Assembly (NCBI RefSeq): GCF_015694405.1 | Contig: NZ_JADQDB010000005.1 | Coordinates: forward strand, 86,589 to 150,588 | Direction: 5' to 3' | Length of the DNA stretch: 64,000 nucleotides | DNA from: Pelagibacterium limicola | GTDB taxonomy: Bacteria > Pseudomonadota > Alphaproteobacteria > Rhizobiales > Devosiaceae | Part shown: positions 9,592-19,579 of the stretch, in pieces | How the letters are laid out: the number at the start of each line of letters is the position of its first letter | How positions within the stretch are numbered: the stretch's first letter is position 1 | Translations under genes and position numbers: made by a program | Notes under the pieces: generated by a model | Databases searched by the model: none | Told to the model about the DNA's origin: nothing | Seen by the model: only the letters and a program-made list of their open reading frames with translations

Positions 9592-10310
9592 GCGTGCTCG
9601 AAGTCTGCGTCGACGATCCCGAAGGGCTGGCCACCGCGATTGAAGGCGGGGCGGACCGTATCGAGCTATGCGCCGCGCTCGCGCTCGGCGGATTGACGCC
9701 TTCACCAGGCCTTTTGGCCGCGGCGCGTTCCGCCCCGGTCCCCGTTTACGTCATGATCCGGCCGCGGGCGGGCGATTTCGTTTTCGCCGCTGCCGAGATC
9801 AATGCAATGATCGCCGAGATCGATCATGTGCGCGCGCTGGGATTCGCGGGCGTGGTATTGGGCGCCAGCCGCCCCGACGGGCGCCTCGATACCGGAACGC
9901 TCGCAGCGCTCTGCGGACGTGCCAGGGGGCTCGGCACCACCTTGCATCGCGCGTTCGACCTCGTACCCGATTTTGCAGAAGCCATCGAACTTGCCGTCGC
10001 CCTGGGCTTTGAGCGCATCCTCACGGCGGGCGGCGCAGAAAATGTCGATAAGGGCCTGAAAGCGCTGACGGACATTACACGTTTGGCCGGAAATAGAATC
10101 TCGATCATGCCGGGCTCCGGCGTCACCGTTACCAACGCGCCCGAATTGATTGCGCGCCTTGGTGTCAGGGAACTTCACGCCTCGGGATCACGCCGTAGGG
10201 CGGCGGATGGCGGGCCGGCCGGAGCGCTGGGTTTCGAACTGCCGGGCCGCAAGATTACCGATGCGGATACCATCCGCGCGCTCAAGTCGGCGATGATCGC
10301 CGCGCAGTAA
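9588..10310 (+). CDS. cutC: CutC family protein
   Basis: A 240-residue TIM-barrel protein of the CutC family: an early VCVDDPEGLATAIEGGADRIELCAAL, then VMIRPRAGDF, HRAFD and LTAGGAENVDKGL. The length matches the family. CutC was linked to copper tolerance in E. coli, but the biochemical role is doubtful. Its tight coupling to a ROK sugar kinase here suggests a carbohydrate-related role may be as likely. It overlaps the kinase stop by ATGA. Confidence 0.9.
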   Translation: MSVLEVCVDDPEGLATAIEGGADRIELCAALALGGLTPSPGLLAAARSAPVPVYVMIRPRAGDFVFAAAEINAMIAEIDHVRALGFAGVVLGASRPDGRLDTGTLAALCGRARGLGTTLHRAFDLVPDFAEAIELAVALGFERILTAGGAENVDKGLKALTDITRLAGNRISIMPGSGVTVTNAPELIARLGVRELHASGSRRRAADGGPAGALGFELPGRKITDADTIRALKSAMIAAQ

Positions 10311-10456
10311 CGGCTACCGCGGCAACGCATCAGACGCCCGCTTCAAAAGCTCAGTTGGGGTTTGGGTGATTTCTGAGTCTCGCTAGAGACCGGTCGCTTG
10401 CAGATTCGCGTTTTGGGGCACTTGCCTTGGGGAGCCAAAACCGCAAGAGAGGGGCA

Positions 10457-12913
10457 ATGACCGAGTCCCGCGACGCGCTTCCCATCGACGATACCCTCCC
10501 GGCGCTCAAATCGGCGCTGGAGAACGGCACGCGCGCGGTGCTGGTCGCCCCGCCCGGCGCGGGCAAGACGACCCGCGTTCCCTTGGCCCTGCTCGATACG
10601 GCGTGGCGCGGCGAGGGCAAGATCGTCATGCTCGAACCCCGCCGCCTCGCTGCCCGTGCCGCTGCGCGCTACATGGCGGCAATGCTGGGGGAGGCCGTGG
10701 GCGAGACTGTCGGTTATCGCGTGCGGCTCGATACCAGGGTGTCCGGCCGAACCCGGATCGAGGTCGTTACCGAAGGTGTCTTTACGCGCATGCTCCTCGA
10801 CGACCCCGAACTCACGGGCATCGCGGCGGTGCTGTTCGACGAATTTCACGAACGAAGCCTGGACGGCGATCTGGGGCTGGCGCTAACACTCGATGCCACC
10901 GCCTTGCGCGAAGATTTGCGCATTGTCGTCATGTCGGCGACGCTCGACAGCGCAAACGTTGCAGCACTGTTGGGCGAGGCGCCAATCATTGAAAGCAAGG
11001 GCCGGTCATTTCCGATCGAGACCCGACACATCGCACCCATGCCCAATACGCCAATCGTTGATAGCGTGGTCTCTGCCACGCTCGCAGCATTGCGCGAGGA
11101 AACGGGCTCGCTGCTGGTCTTCCTTCCCGGTCAGGCTGAAATCCGCCGCGTTGCCGAGGCGCTGAACGGGCGGGTAGGGCACGATACCGATATTGCCCCG
11201 CTTTTCGGACAGCTTTCGGGGGCCGAACAGGATCGCGCGATCCAACCCGCGCCGCCCGGACGACGCAAGATCGTTCTGGCAACGGCCGTCGCGCAAACCT
11301 CGCTGACCATCGAAGGGGTTCGGGTCGTTATCGACAGTGGACTGTCGCGCCTTCCGGTCTACGAACCCGATACCGGACTTACCCATCTCCAGACCCGCCG
11401 TGTCTCCCGCGCCGCCGCCGACCAGCGCCGGGGCCGTGCCGGACGCACCGAGCCCGGAATCTGCTACCGGCTCTGGCACGAAGGCCAGACGGCTGGGCTT
11501 GTCCCTTTCGATCCGCCCGAAATTACGGAAGCCGATCTTTCCGGGCTGGTGCTCGATCTGGCCAATTGGGGTGTGTCCGACCCTGCGGCCCTCAGCTTCC
11601 CCGATCAGCCACCGGCCCCTGCTTGGGCTGAAGCCGTCACCCTTCTAAAAATCATCGACGCGCTCGATGAGGAAGGTCGCATCACTGCACACGGCAGATT
11701 GCTTGCAAAGTTGCCGCTTCATCCCCGCCTGGGGCACATGGTGGCGCTGGCATCGCAGGAGGGAGCGGCGTTGGATGCCGCCCTTGTCGGTGTTGTCTTG
11801 GGCGAGCAAGGTCTAGGCGGCAGCGACACCGATCTTGCCATTCGGGTGCAACGCGTTCGCAGCGACAGCTCGAAACGCGCCGCAGAAGCGCGCCGCCTCG
11901 CACAAAACTGGGCTCGCCTCGTCGGCGGGGGAACCGGGACCGGCCAATCTGAAATCGGCCATCATCTCTCCCGCGCCTTTCCCGATCGAATCGCGCAGGC
12001 ATCGGGCGCCCGCGGGACCTTCCGCCTCGCCAATGGGCGCCAAGGCCGGATCGATGAGACGGACGCGCTGGCGCGCGAAGCCTTCATTGTCGTCGCCGAC
12101 ATGACGGGCAAGGCGGTCAACGCCAAGATCCGCTCTGCCGCAGCTATCGACCGCCAGACCATCGAGGATGTCTTTGCGGGAAAGATTGTCGAGAAAACAA
12201 CACTTGCCTTCGACCGTACGGCAAAGGCCGTCCGCGCCAGAAAACAGCGGATGCTCGGCGCGGTAAGGCTCGATGACGCGCCCGTACCGATCAAAGACAA
12301 GGCGGCCGCAGCCACCCTTCTTGCCGAGGGGATCGCGGAGATCGGTGTCCAGGCGTTACCCTGGTCCAAGGACCAGGTCGCACTGCGTGAACGCGCAAGC
12401 TTCCTCTTTCAGCATCTCGGAGAGAACTGGCCCGATCTCTCCGATGACGCGCTGGCCAAAGACGGAGCAGCCTGGATCGTTGCTCACATTAAGGGGCTCT
12501 CCCGTCTCGACGAGATCACTGCCGAACATCTGTCGGCGGCGCTTTACGACTTCCTCCCTTGGGACAGGCGTGGCGCGATGGACAGGCTCCTGCCCTCGCA
12601 TTTCGATGCCCCCTCGGGCAGCCGTGTGCCAATCGACTACGGCGCCGAAAACGGCCCCGTGCTGGCCATCCGGGTGCAGGAACTTTTCGGGCTCGATACG
12701 CATCCCGCAATCGCCGGCGGCAAGGTCAAACTGCTTCTTTCGCTACTTTCACCAGCCCATCGCCCCATCCAGACGACCCGCGATCTCCGCGGTTTCTGGC
12801 GCGGGAGTTGGAAGGACGTGGCCAAGGACCTGAAAGGCCGCTACCCCAAGCATTACTGGCCCGACGACCCGCTCACCGCGTCTCCAACCAACCGGGCAAA
12901 GCCGAGGGTTTAG
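10457..12913 (+). CDS. hrpB: ATP-dependent helicase HrpB
   Basis: About 818 residues, the usual size of HrpB. Motif I is APPGAGKTTRVPLALL, motif II is DEFHERSLDGD, motif III is MSATLD and motif VI is QRRGRAGRTEPG. The HrpB-specific C-terminal region with WDRRGAMDRLLP and YPKHYWPDDP follows. It is a DEAH-box helicase presumed to act on RNA; its exact role is unsettled. The start is placed at the ATG at 10457 with a GAGAGGGG Shine-Dalgarno directly upstream, rather than at the earlier 10427 start. Confidence 0.95.
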   Translation: MTESRDALPIDDTLPALKSALENGTRAVLVAPPGAGKTTRVPLALLDTAWRGEGKIVMLEPRRLAARAAARYMAAMLGEAVGETVGYRVRLDTRVSGRTRIEVVTEGVFTRMLLDDPELTGIAAVLFDEFHERSLDGDLGLALTLDATALREDLRIVVMSATLDSANVAALLGEAPIIESKGRSFPIETRHIAPMPNTPIVDSVVSATLAALREETGSLLVFLPGQAEIRRVAEALNGRVGHDTDIAPLFGQLSGAEQDRAIQPAPPGRRKIVLATAVAQTSLTIEGVRVVIDSGLSRLPVYEPDTGLTHLQTRRVSRAAADQRRGRAGRTEPGICYRLWHEGQTAGLVPFDPPEITEADLSGLVLDLANWGVSDPAALSFPDQPPAPAWAEAVTLLKIIDALDEEGRITAHGRLLAKLPLHPRLGHMVALASQEGAALDAALVGVVLGEQGLGGSDTDLAIRVQRVRSDSSKRAAEARRLAQNWARLVGGGTGTGQSEIGHHLSRAFPDRIAQASGARGTFRLANGRQGRIDETDALAREAFIVVADMTGKAVNAKIRSAAAIDRQTIEDVFAGKIVEKTTLAFDRTAKAVRARKQRMLGAVRLDDAPVPIKDKAAAATLLAEGIAEIGVQALPWSKDQVALRERASFLFQHLGENWPDLSDDALAKDGAAWIVAHIKGLSRLDEITAEHLSAALYDFLPWDRRGAMDRLLPSHFDAPSGSRVPIDYGAENGPVLAIRVQELFGLDTHPAIAGGKVKLLLSLLSPAHRPIQTTRDLRGFWRGSWKDVAKDLKGRYPKHYWPDDPLTASPTNRAKPRV

Positions 12914-13039
12914 CACTCACCGCGCCAGGCTGCTGATTTCCCATATCCTGGTTCGAGCGCTATCATCTTGTTTGCAAAAAACAAAAGGCGTCAGCGAGAA
13001 GGGAAAGGCCCGCAGCATTCAGTGCGGAAAGGCGCAAGT

Positions 13040-13306
13040 ATGGATAAGGACTTTCTTCGTCAGATCAGCGGCTACGGGCTCACCACGGCCGAAATTCACT
13101 ATCACATGCCCGACCAGCCCTCGCTGCTCCAGCTTTTCATCTGGCAGCACCACGACCTGGCCCCGGACTTCCCCTCCTTGAGGAAATTTCTAGATTTCTG
13201 GCAGCGCGAGATCGAGGGCCCGCTCCACTCGATCCGCATCGCGCACCAGCGCCTGATCCGGCCGGCCGAATTCCAGGCTGTGGATGGCATCATCACGGTG
13301 CATTGA
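13040..13306 (+). CDS. Usg family protein
   Basis: An 88-residue protein (MDKDFLRQISGYGLTTAEIHYHMPD...LRKFLDFW...EGPLHSIRIAHQRLIRPAEF) matching the small Usg family found across alphaproteobacteria. Function is unknown. The ATG at 13040 is chosen because the family begins there; the longer frame from 12968 adds a lysine-rich stretch without family resemblance. It is monocistronic, between hrpB and dld. Confidence 0.85.
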   Translation: MDKDFLRQISGYGLTTAEIHYHMPDQPSLLQLFIWQHHDLAPDFPSLRKFLDFWQREIEGPLHSIRIAHQRLIRPAEFQAVDGIITVH

Positions 13307-13394
13307 GCGAGCGGCAGGGCGCGACAAAAGAGAGGCTATTATTGTGCCGTGGCGGCGTTATGGTCCTGCGCCTTAGTTTGCCGTTGGACCCGCC

Positions 13395-15080
13395 ATGACC
13401 GACACCCTCATTCCGGCGCTCTGCGCCATCACCGGCCCGCGTCACGTGCTCGTAGGGGATCGCGCCACGCGGCGTTTCCGCAAGGGATACCGGTTCGGCG
13501 ATGGAGAGGTGCTGGCCGTTGTCAGGCCCGGAACGCTACTCGAGCAGTGGCGCGCTTTGAAAGCCTGCGTCGAGGCCGGGGTCATCGTCATCATCCAGGC
13601 CGCCAATACCGGCCTGACCGGGGGTTCGACGCCTTTTGGCGACGGTTATGACCGCCCCATCGTCATCATCAATACCATGCGCATAAAGCGCATCGATCTG
13701 ATCGACGGCGGCAAGCAGGTCATCGCCCTGCCCGGCGCGACGCTCGACGCGCTCGAAAAAACGCTGCGGGCCATTGGCCGCGAACCGCATTCGGTGATCG
13801 GTTCGTCTTGCATCGGCGCTTCGGTCACCGGAGGCGTCTGCAACAATTCTGGCGGCTCGCTCATCCAGCGCGGACCAGCCTACACACAGTTCGCGCTCTT
13901 TGCCCAACTGGGCGCGGATGGGCAGTTGCGGCTGGTCAATCATCTGGGCGTCGAACTCGGTGAGAGCGCAGAAACGATTCTCGCGCGCCTCGACAGCGGC
14001 CAATATGCCGAAAGCGATATCACATACGACACCAATCAGTGGGCGTCAGACCATCAATACTGCGATCATGTTCGGGATATCGATGCATCGACCCCCGCAC
14101 GGTTCAATGCCGATCCCCGCCGGCTTTATGAAGCGTCCGGCAGCGCTGGGCGGCTCGCGGTATTCGCCCTGCGGCTCGATACCTTCGAAGCCGATAAGGA
14201 GAGCCAGGTTTTCTATATCGGCACCAATGACCCGGCTGAACTGGTTGCCATCCGTCGCCATATGCTGGGCAACTTCGCCAACCTGCCCATCCAGGGCGAG
14301 TATTTCGACCGCGATGCCTATGGCACCACGCGCAAATACGGCAAAGACGTGTTCCTCCTGATCAAGTATCTGGGCACCGACCGCGTACCCCAGGCGTTCA
14401 TGGTCAAGAGCTGGTTCGACGGGCTAAGCGAAAAGCTGGGGCTCGGCGGGGCCGTCACAGATCGAATCCTGCAGGCGCTCGTCAACCTCCTGCCCGAACA
14501 TCTGCCCGAGCGGATGAACGATTATCATCGGCGCTACAGCCACTACCTCATGATCAAAATGGGCGGCGAAGGGATTGCCGAAGCGCGGCACTACCTTTCT
14601 TCGATCTTTCCATCGCAGAACGGGGACTTTTTCGAGTGTTCGCCCGGCGAGGGCGCCGACGCCTTCCTCCACCGCTTTGCCTTTGGTGGGGCAGGCGGGC
14701 GCTATCGTGCCGTGCATCCAGATACTGTCGAGGACATTCTTGCGCTCGACGTCGCCCTGCCCCGAAACGCCACGCAATTCGTTCCCCAATTGCCACCGGA
14801 ACTCGATGCGGAAATGGTCCACAAGGGCGCCTGCGGGCACTTTTTCTGCCATGTGCTCCATCTGGACTACATGGTGAGAAAGGGCGGGGACGTCGAGGCG
14901 ATCAAGAAAAAACTGCTCGGGCTATTTGACGCCAGCGGCGTCGAATACCCCGCCGAGCATAATGTGGGGCACTTGTACCCGGCGAAGCCTGCCCTGGAAG
15001 ACTTCTACAAATCGCTCGACCCTACCAACAGCTTCAATCCCGGCATCGGCAAGACGTCGAAACTCAGGAACTGGTCCTGA
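13395..15080 (+). CDS. dld: Quinone-dependent D-lactate dehydrogenase
   Basis: A 561-residue FAD enzyme of the E. coli Dld type. The N-terminal FAD-binding PCMH domain shows IIQAANTGLTGGSTPFG and SSCIGASVTGGVCNNSGGSLIQRGPAYT. The cap region FKQ/Dld type follows, and the end (HNVGHLYPAKPALEDFYKSLDPTNSFNPGIGKTSK) is typical. It oxidises D-lactate to pyruvate and passes electrons to quinone at the inner membrane face. Its last 17 bases overlap the convergent gene at 15064. Confidence 0.95.
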   Translation: MTDTLIPALCAITGPRHVLVGDRATRRFRKGYRFGDGEVLAVVRPGTLLEQWRALKACVEAGVIVIIQAANTGLTGGSTPFGDGYDRPIVIINTMRIKRIDLIDGGKQVIALPGATLDALEKTLRAIGREPHSVIGSSCIGASVTGGVCNNSGGSLIQRGPAYTQFALFAQLGADGQLRLVNHLGVELGESAETILARLDSGQYAESDITYDTNQWASDHQYCDHVRDIDASTPARFNADPRRLYEASGSAGRLAVFALRLDTFEADKESQVFYIGTNDPAELVAIRRHMLGNFANLPIQGEYFDRDAYGTTRKYGKDVFLLIKYLGTDRVPQAFMVKSWFDGLSEKLGLGGAVTDRILQALVNLLPEHLPERMNDYHRRYSHYLMIKMGGEGIAEARHYLSSIFPSQNGDFFECSPGEGADAFLHRFAFGGAGGRYRAVHPDTVEDILALDVALPRNATQFVPQLPPELDAEMVHKGACGHFFCHVLHLDYMVRKGGDVEAIKKKLLGLFDASGVEYPAEHNVGHLYPAKPALEDFYKSLDPTNSFNPGIGKTSKLRNWS

Positions 15081-15876
15081 GCGACAGCCCTGAGGATAGC
15101 GCGATGAGCTCTTCGCGGGCGCCGGGCGCTGCCGCAAGGATCGCGTCGCCCTTCGAAAGCTCGCCGTCAGGGCAATAAGGCGCCACATAGCCTCCCGCTT
15201 CCTCGACCATCAAGATCGCCGCAAGGCAATCCCAGGCATTGATGTGCGGCTCGAAATAGCCCGCCAGACGGCCTGCGGCCACATAGGCGATCATCAAGGC
15301 GCCCGATCCGTTGCGATAGAACATGCCGCCGGCGTCGAGCAGGCGTTCGGCGAAAGTGGTGATATAGGAGCGCGGAATCCGGTAGTTGGCGCCCATGCCA
15401 ATTAGGCCCGATTGCACAGTGCGCGCGGGATCGACGGCAAGGCGTCGCCCGTTGAGCCATGCCCCACCGCCCTTGACCGCGTGATAGAGATCGTCCACCC
15501 GCGGGGCAAAAATAGCGCTGGCAACCACCTCGTTACCATCGTGAACGGCAATCGAAACGCACCAGTCCGGCATCCCCATGACGAAGGGGGAAGTGCCATC
15601 GATCGGATCGATCACCCAGGTCAGCCCCGAGCGCGTCGGCACCGGATCGTGTTCCTCGCCCATGATCCCGTCCTCGGGGAATTGGGCGGCGATCTTCTCG
15701 CGGATAAGGGTTTCCACATTGCGGTCGGCGATCGAGACCACATCCTGGGGTCCTGCCTTGGCCTCGATCACCAGCGTTTCACGGTTGAGGAAATAGTCGA
15801 GCGCCACAGCGCCGGCGGCTTTGGCAATTTCCTGCACCGCCACGTGGCGGCTCTGATGGTCGGGATTAACGCTCAT
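15064..15876 (-). CDS. Inositol monophosphatase family phosphatase (HisN/SuhB-like)
   Basis: About 270 residues from the ATG at 15876. The metal-binding motifs of the family are present: GEEHD near residue 75, DPIDGTSPF near 95 and WDCLAAILMVEEAGG near 215. It hydrolyses a small phosphate ester in a Mg2+-dependent way. Histidinol-phosphate is a common substrate of related alphaproteobacterial proteins, but inositol phosphate or 3'-phosphoadenosine phosphate are not excluded. The start overlaps the end of trmB by 11 bases, so it is probably co-transcribed with trmB; the 3' end runs into dld. Confidence 0.85.
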   Translation of the reverse strand: MSVNPDHQSRHVAVQEIAKAAGAVALDYFLNRETLVIEAKAGPQDVVSIADRNVETLIREKIAAQFPEDGIMGEEHDPVPTRSGLTWVIDPIDGTSPFVMGMPDWCVSIAVHDGNEVVASAIFAPRVDDLYHAVKGGGAWLNGRRLAVDPARTVQSGLIGMGANYRIPRSYITTFAERLLDAGGMFYRNGSGALMIAYVAAGRLAGYFEPHINAWDCLAAILMVEEAGGYVAPYCPDGELSKGDAILAAAPGAREELIALSSGLSLRTSS

Positions 15877-16585
15877 TTGTCCTGTCCGTACGAAAAAATT
15901 CGAAATAAAAACTTGTAGACCGCCCCTGCCTGCGCGCCTTGATCTCATACCGCGTCGGCACCCAGCCTGGATAGGGCGTATGCCATGCGCCGGGGGCCGA
16001 GATCGGCCAGACGAATTCCGGTGTTCTGAGGACATGAGCCAGCGTCCAGTTGGCATAGTCCTCGATATCGGTCGCAAACCGGAACGTTCCGCCGGGCTGG
16101 AGCACCCTGGCGAATTCGGCGAGCACCGGAAACTGGATCAGCCGTCTCTTGTGGTGGCGCGGCTTGGGCCAGGGGTCGGGATAAAGAACGTAGAGGAGGT
16201 CGATGGATGCATCCGGCATCACGGCAAGCAGCTTGATCACGTCATCGGGAAAGAGCGCTATATTGCGCAGGCCCTCGGTGTCGATAGTTTCGAGCAGCTT
16301 GCCGATCCCGCCCGTAAAGACCTCGCAGCCGATGAAGCCGTCACCCGGATTTTCCCGCGCCATCCGTGCCAGATGCTCGCCCCCGCCATAGCCGATCTCA
16401 AGATGGATGTGTTTGGCGTCCGGGAACAGGGCGCGCGGATCGAAGGGGGCGGAAATATCGAGGGAAAGCTCAGGCAACAGCGTCTCGAAGAGCGCTTGCT
16501 GGCCTTTGTGCAGCTTCTTGCCGGCCCGCCGCCCGAAAAAGGCACGCGGCCCGCGCGGATCCTGAGGAATGGGTTTGAGTGTCAT
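15866..16585 (-). CDS. trmB: tRNA (guanine-N7-)-methyltransferase
   Basis: A 239-residue SAM-dependent methyltransferase. The SAM site is HLEIGYGGGEHLARMA, and the TrmB signature YPDPWPKPRHHKRRL is complete, followed by FRFATDIEDYANW and the C-terminal T-RYE-KA-R-GR stretch. It makes m7G46 in tRNA. It lies downstream of metK, separated by an intrinsic terminator (16604-16633). The metK-trmB neighbourhood is common in this order. Confidence 0.96.
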   Translation of the reverse strand: MTLKPIPQDPRGPRAFFGRRAGKKLHKGQQALFETLLPELSLDISAPFDPRALFPDAKHIHLEIGYGGGEHLARMARENPGDGFIGCEVFTGGIGKLLETIDTEGLRNIALFPDDVIKLLAVMPDASIDLLYVLYPDPWPKPRHHKRRLIQFPVLAEFARVLQPGGTFRFATDIEDYANWTLAHVLRTPEFVWPISAPGAWHTPYPGWVPTRYEIKARRQGRSTSFYFEFFRTDRTNER

Positions 16586-16603
16586 GGTTGAGACGCTCTA
16601 GGC

Positions 16604-16633
16604 GAAAACAAAAGGCGCGGCAAGCGCCGCGCC
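16604..16633 (-). terminator. Intrinsic terminator after metK
   Basis: On the minus strand a perfect 8-bp stem GGCGCGGC/GCCGCGCC with loop GCTT is followed by TTTTGTTTT. It sits in the 75-base gap between metK and trmB, so trmB probably depends partly on read-through or its own promoter. Confidence 0.78.
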
Positions 16634-16660
16634 CTCGGGATTGATCCATCGCGTTGGCGA

Positions 16661-17830
16661 TCAGGTCAACTCCGCCGCGATCGCTTCGGCGAGATCGGTC
16701 TTTTCCCATGAGAACCCGCCATCGGCATCCGGCGTACGCCCGAAATGCCCGTAAGCGGCGGTGCGTTCATAGATGGGCTTGTTGAGACCGAGATGCTCGC
16801 GGATGCCGCGAGGGGAGAGGTCCATCACCTTCTGGAGCACCGGTTCGAGCTTGTCATCCTCCACCTTGCCCGTGCCGTATGTATCGATAAAGATCGAAAG
16901 CGGCTTGGAAATGCCGATGGCATAGGAGAGCTGGATAACGCATTTGTCCGCCAATCCGGCAGCCACGATGTTCTTGGCAAGATAACGCGCGGCATAGGCA
17001 GCCGAGCGGTCGACCTTGGTGGGGTCCTTGCCCGAAAACGCGCCACCCCCGTGCGGAGCGGCCCCACCATAGGTATCCACGATGATCTTGCGCCCGGTAA
17101 GCCCAGCGTCCCCATCCGGTCCTCCGATGACGAAGGCGCCAGTCGGGTTGACGTAGAATTCGTCTTCCGGCGGCATCCAGCCTCTGGGCAGGGTGGACTC
17201 AACGAAAGGGCGCACCAGTTCGCGCACTTCGTCCTGGCTGGTATTTTCGGTGTGCTGGGTAGAAACGACCACCGAGGTTGCCCCAACCGGGCGGCCATTT
17301 TCATAGCGCAGTGTCACCTGGCTCTTGGCGTCCGGCCCGAACGCCGAGACCTCGCCCTTATGGCGCGCTTCGGCCATTCTGCGCAGGATGGTGTGCGCAA
17401 ACATGATCGGCGCGGGCATCAATTCGGGCGTCTCGTTGACGGCAAAGCCGAACATGATGCCCTGATCGCCTGCGCCCTCGTCCTTGTTGCCCGACGCATC
17501 GACGCCCTGCGCAATATGGGGGGATTGCTCATGGACATGGCAGGCGACATCGAGGGTCTTCCAGTTGAAGCCCTCCTGCTCGTAACCAATCCGCCGCACA
17601 ACCGTGCGCGCGATTTCTTCCATTTTCTGCGCATCGATTTGCTTGGGCCCGCGCACTTCACCCGCCAGAACGACGCGGTTGGTGGTCGCCAGCGTTTCGA
17701 GCGCGACGCGCGAATAGGGATCTATGGCAAAAAACGCATCGACAATCGCGTCGGAAATCTGATCACAGACCTTGTCGGGATGCCCCTCGGAAACCGATTC
17801 CGAGGTGAATAGGTAGTTCGTACTGGCCAC
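16661..17830 (-). CDS. metK: S-adenosylmethionine synthase
   Basis: About 389 residues. Diagnostic motifs: [13 protein letters not shown] near the N-terminus, [12 protein letters not shown], and [19 protein letters not shown] in the central domain. It makes SAM from methionine and ATP as a cytosolic tetramer. A GTG start at 17830 ([12 protein letters not shown]) is preferred: it matches the family N-terminus and has AAGAGG six bases upstream. The frame runs back to 17905 with unrelated sequence. The 130 bases up to lnt hold no gene, and no SAM riboswitch is recognisable there. metZ at 61168 does carry one. Confidence 0.97.
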   Translation of the reverse strand: MASTNYLFTSESVSEGHPDKVCDQISDAIVDAFFAIDPYSRVALETLATTNRVVLAGEVRGPKQIDAQKMEEIARTVVRRIGYEQEGFNWKTLDVACHVHEQSPHIAQGVDASGNKDEGAGDQGIMFGFAVNETPELMPAPIMFAHTILRRMAEARHKGEVSAFGPDAKSQVTLRYENGRPVGATSVVVSTQHTENTSQDEVRELVRPFVESTLPRGWMPPEDEFYVNPTGAFVIGGPDGDAGLTGRKIIVDTYGGAAPHGGGAFSGKDPTKVDRSAAYAARYLAKNIVAAGLADKCVIQLSYAIGISKPLSIFIDTYGTGKVEDDKLEPVLQKVMDLSPRGIREHLGLNKPIYERTAAYGHFGRTPDADGGFSWEKTDLAEAIAAELT

Positions 17831-17959
17831 GTTAAACCTCTTGGCGTGTGGGCGGAGGGCGCACGATGGGATGCGCGTGCGCGGGCCGTTCCCGCGCACT
17901 TTCAATCGCGCTTTTCGCAGGTTGGTGTGCTGAAATCAAGAGTAGATATAAAGAGTTCC

Positions 17960-19579
17960 TTATATCCTTTTTCGCCTGCCGACCCAAAGACCCGCGGCAG
18001 GAAGCAGCAAGCCTGCGAGGATGAATCCGAAAAACGGGATGTTGCGCACCTGGGCAAAGAACGTAGCCTCGACAGGCCGGGCCGGCACACCTTTGAGCAC
18101 GCCGACTTCCTCTTGCCCCAGCATACCTCCGATGCGCCCAAGCGGATCGACAAAGGCTGAAATACCCGAATTGGCCGCCCGAACCATGCTCTTGCCTTCT
18201 TCCACGGCGCGCAGGCGTGCGTGGTGGAAGTGCTGGGCCGGGCCGATCGATCCGTCGAACCATGCATCATTGGTTACAACAAGGATGAAGGCTGCGTCCG
18301 CGACCAGGGCGCCCAATCCGCCGGAATAGACGATCTCATAGCAGATGAGGGGCAGAACGGCCGGCAAGCCGGGCAATTCGATCAGCCGGCGCGCTTCCCC
18401 CGCTGCCCAGCCGTCCGACCCGTAGACAAACTGGCCGATACCAAAGCGCGAGAAAAAGCTTTGAAAGGGGAGGTATTCTCCGAAGGGGACAAGATGGGTC
18501 TTGTCATAGCTTGTGACCACCTCGCCATCCGCATTGATCGCAAGGATGGCGTTGTAGGGTTGTGCGCCCGGTATGATCGTTCCATCCGGGCCGTAGGGCT
18601 CTCGCGGCGCTCCGGTCAAAAGAACGGTGCCTTCAGGCAGCATCCGCGCAATCTGGGCGAGATATTGCGGCTCCTGGGACAAAAAGAACGGTAGAGCGGC
18701 TTCAGGCCAGAGAAGAATATCCACATCCTCGAGCCCCCTATCATCAGGGCCGGTGCGCATGGTGGACAGATCGATCAGCCGCGTCACGATCTCCTCACGG
18801 GCAAAGACCTGCCATTTATCGTCCTGTGGCACTGCCGGCTGGACGAGGCGGATGACGGTATCATCATAATATTCGATCGTGGTATTGGCGAGTCGCTGAT
18901 ATCCCCAGCCCAATTGGAGCGCGATAAGCCCGAACCCCCCGAACAGCGGCAGCAATCGGCTGACAATTGATCTGTCCGCGCCGGGCCACACCAGCGCCGG
19001 CGTCGCCGCAACAAGGATGGCGGCAAAGGTGAGGCCATAAATGCCAACGAGGCTGGCGGCCTGCATCATCTCGGCATTGGCCGTTAATGCATAGCCCAGG
19101 AGGTTGAAGGGAAAGCCGGTGAAAAGTGTACCCCGTGCGAGTTCCGCCAGCGAAAGGCAGGCGGTCAGCGCGAAGATGCGGGTGGCGCCTGCCGCCCATA
19201 ACAAATGCGCAACGGCCGTTCCCAAGCCCCAGAAGATCGAAAGGATCGCCGCCAGCCCGGCAATCGCGAGCGGCATCGCCCCGATCAGCCAACCGCCATC
19301 GACGAAAAAGGCAAAACCGAGCCAGTGAAGCGAAGCGGTGAAGTATCCCAACCCGAACCAGAATCCGATCCGGAATGCCGGGCCAAAAATCCTGCCGAAA
19401 ATCCCTTTGCGCCGCTCGGCACCGTCCAGCGTCCAGACCAGTAGCGGCAGCCCGATGAACAGCGCGGGCAGTATAAAAAGCGGCGCCACCGAAAGCGCTG
19501 CTATTGCACCGGCCAAAATCATTAGAAGCGCGCGTCGCCAGCCGTGGCTGAGCATGGCGAATTCGGCCAGTGCGGTCAT
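17960..19579 (-). CDS. lnt: Apolipoprotein N-acyltransferase
   Basis: About 539 residues. The N-terminal half is a run of hydrophobic membrane helices (about 15-215), followed by a periplasmic nitrilase-like domain. The catalytic triad is visible as Glu in LLWPEAALPFF, Lys in YDKTHLVPFGEYLPF and Cys in LICYEIVYSG. It adds the third acyl chain to lipoproteins in the inner membrane. The start at 19579 (MTALAEFAML) has GGAAG upstream. One further membrane helix is seen at the C-terminus. Confidence 0.95.
   Translation of the reverse strand: MTALAEFAMLSHGWRRALLMILAGAIAALSVAPLFILPALFIGLPLLVWTLDGAERRKGIFGRIFGPAFRIGFWFGLGYFTASLHWLGFAFFVDGGWLIGAMPLAIAGLAAILSIFWGLGTAVAHLLWAAGATRIFALTACLSLAELARGTLFTGFPFNLLGYALTANAEMMQAASLVGIYGLTFAAILVAATPALVWPGADRSIVSRLLPLFGGFGLIALQLGWGYQRLANTTIEYYDDTVIRLVQPAVPQDDKWQVFAREEIVTRLIDLSTMRTGPDDRGLEDVDILLWPEAALPFFLSQEPQYLAQIARMLPEGTVLLTGAPREPYGPDGTIIPGAQPYNAILAINADGEVVTSYDKTHLVPFGEYLPFQSFFSRFGIGQFVYGSDGWAAGEARRLIELPGLPAVLPLICYEIVYSGGLGALVADAAFILVVTNDAWFDGSIGPAQHFHHARLRAVEEGKSMVRAANSGISAFVDPLGRIGGMLGQEEVGVLKGVPARPVEATFFAQVRNIPFFGFILAGLLLPAAGLWVGRRKRI

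Noticed and set aside
8575-9705. A 376-codon minus-strand frame opposite the ROK kinase
   Set aside because: The plus-strand frame has all ROK motifs; the antisense product is low-complexity and arginine-rich with no recognisable domain.
17831-17959. A SAM riboswitch in the metK leader
   Set aside because: Searched by eye for SAM-II and SAM/SAH landmarks on the minus strand; none are present in order, unlike the clear case before metZ.
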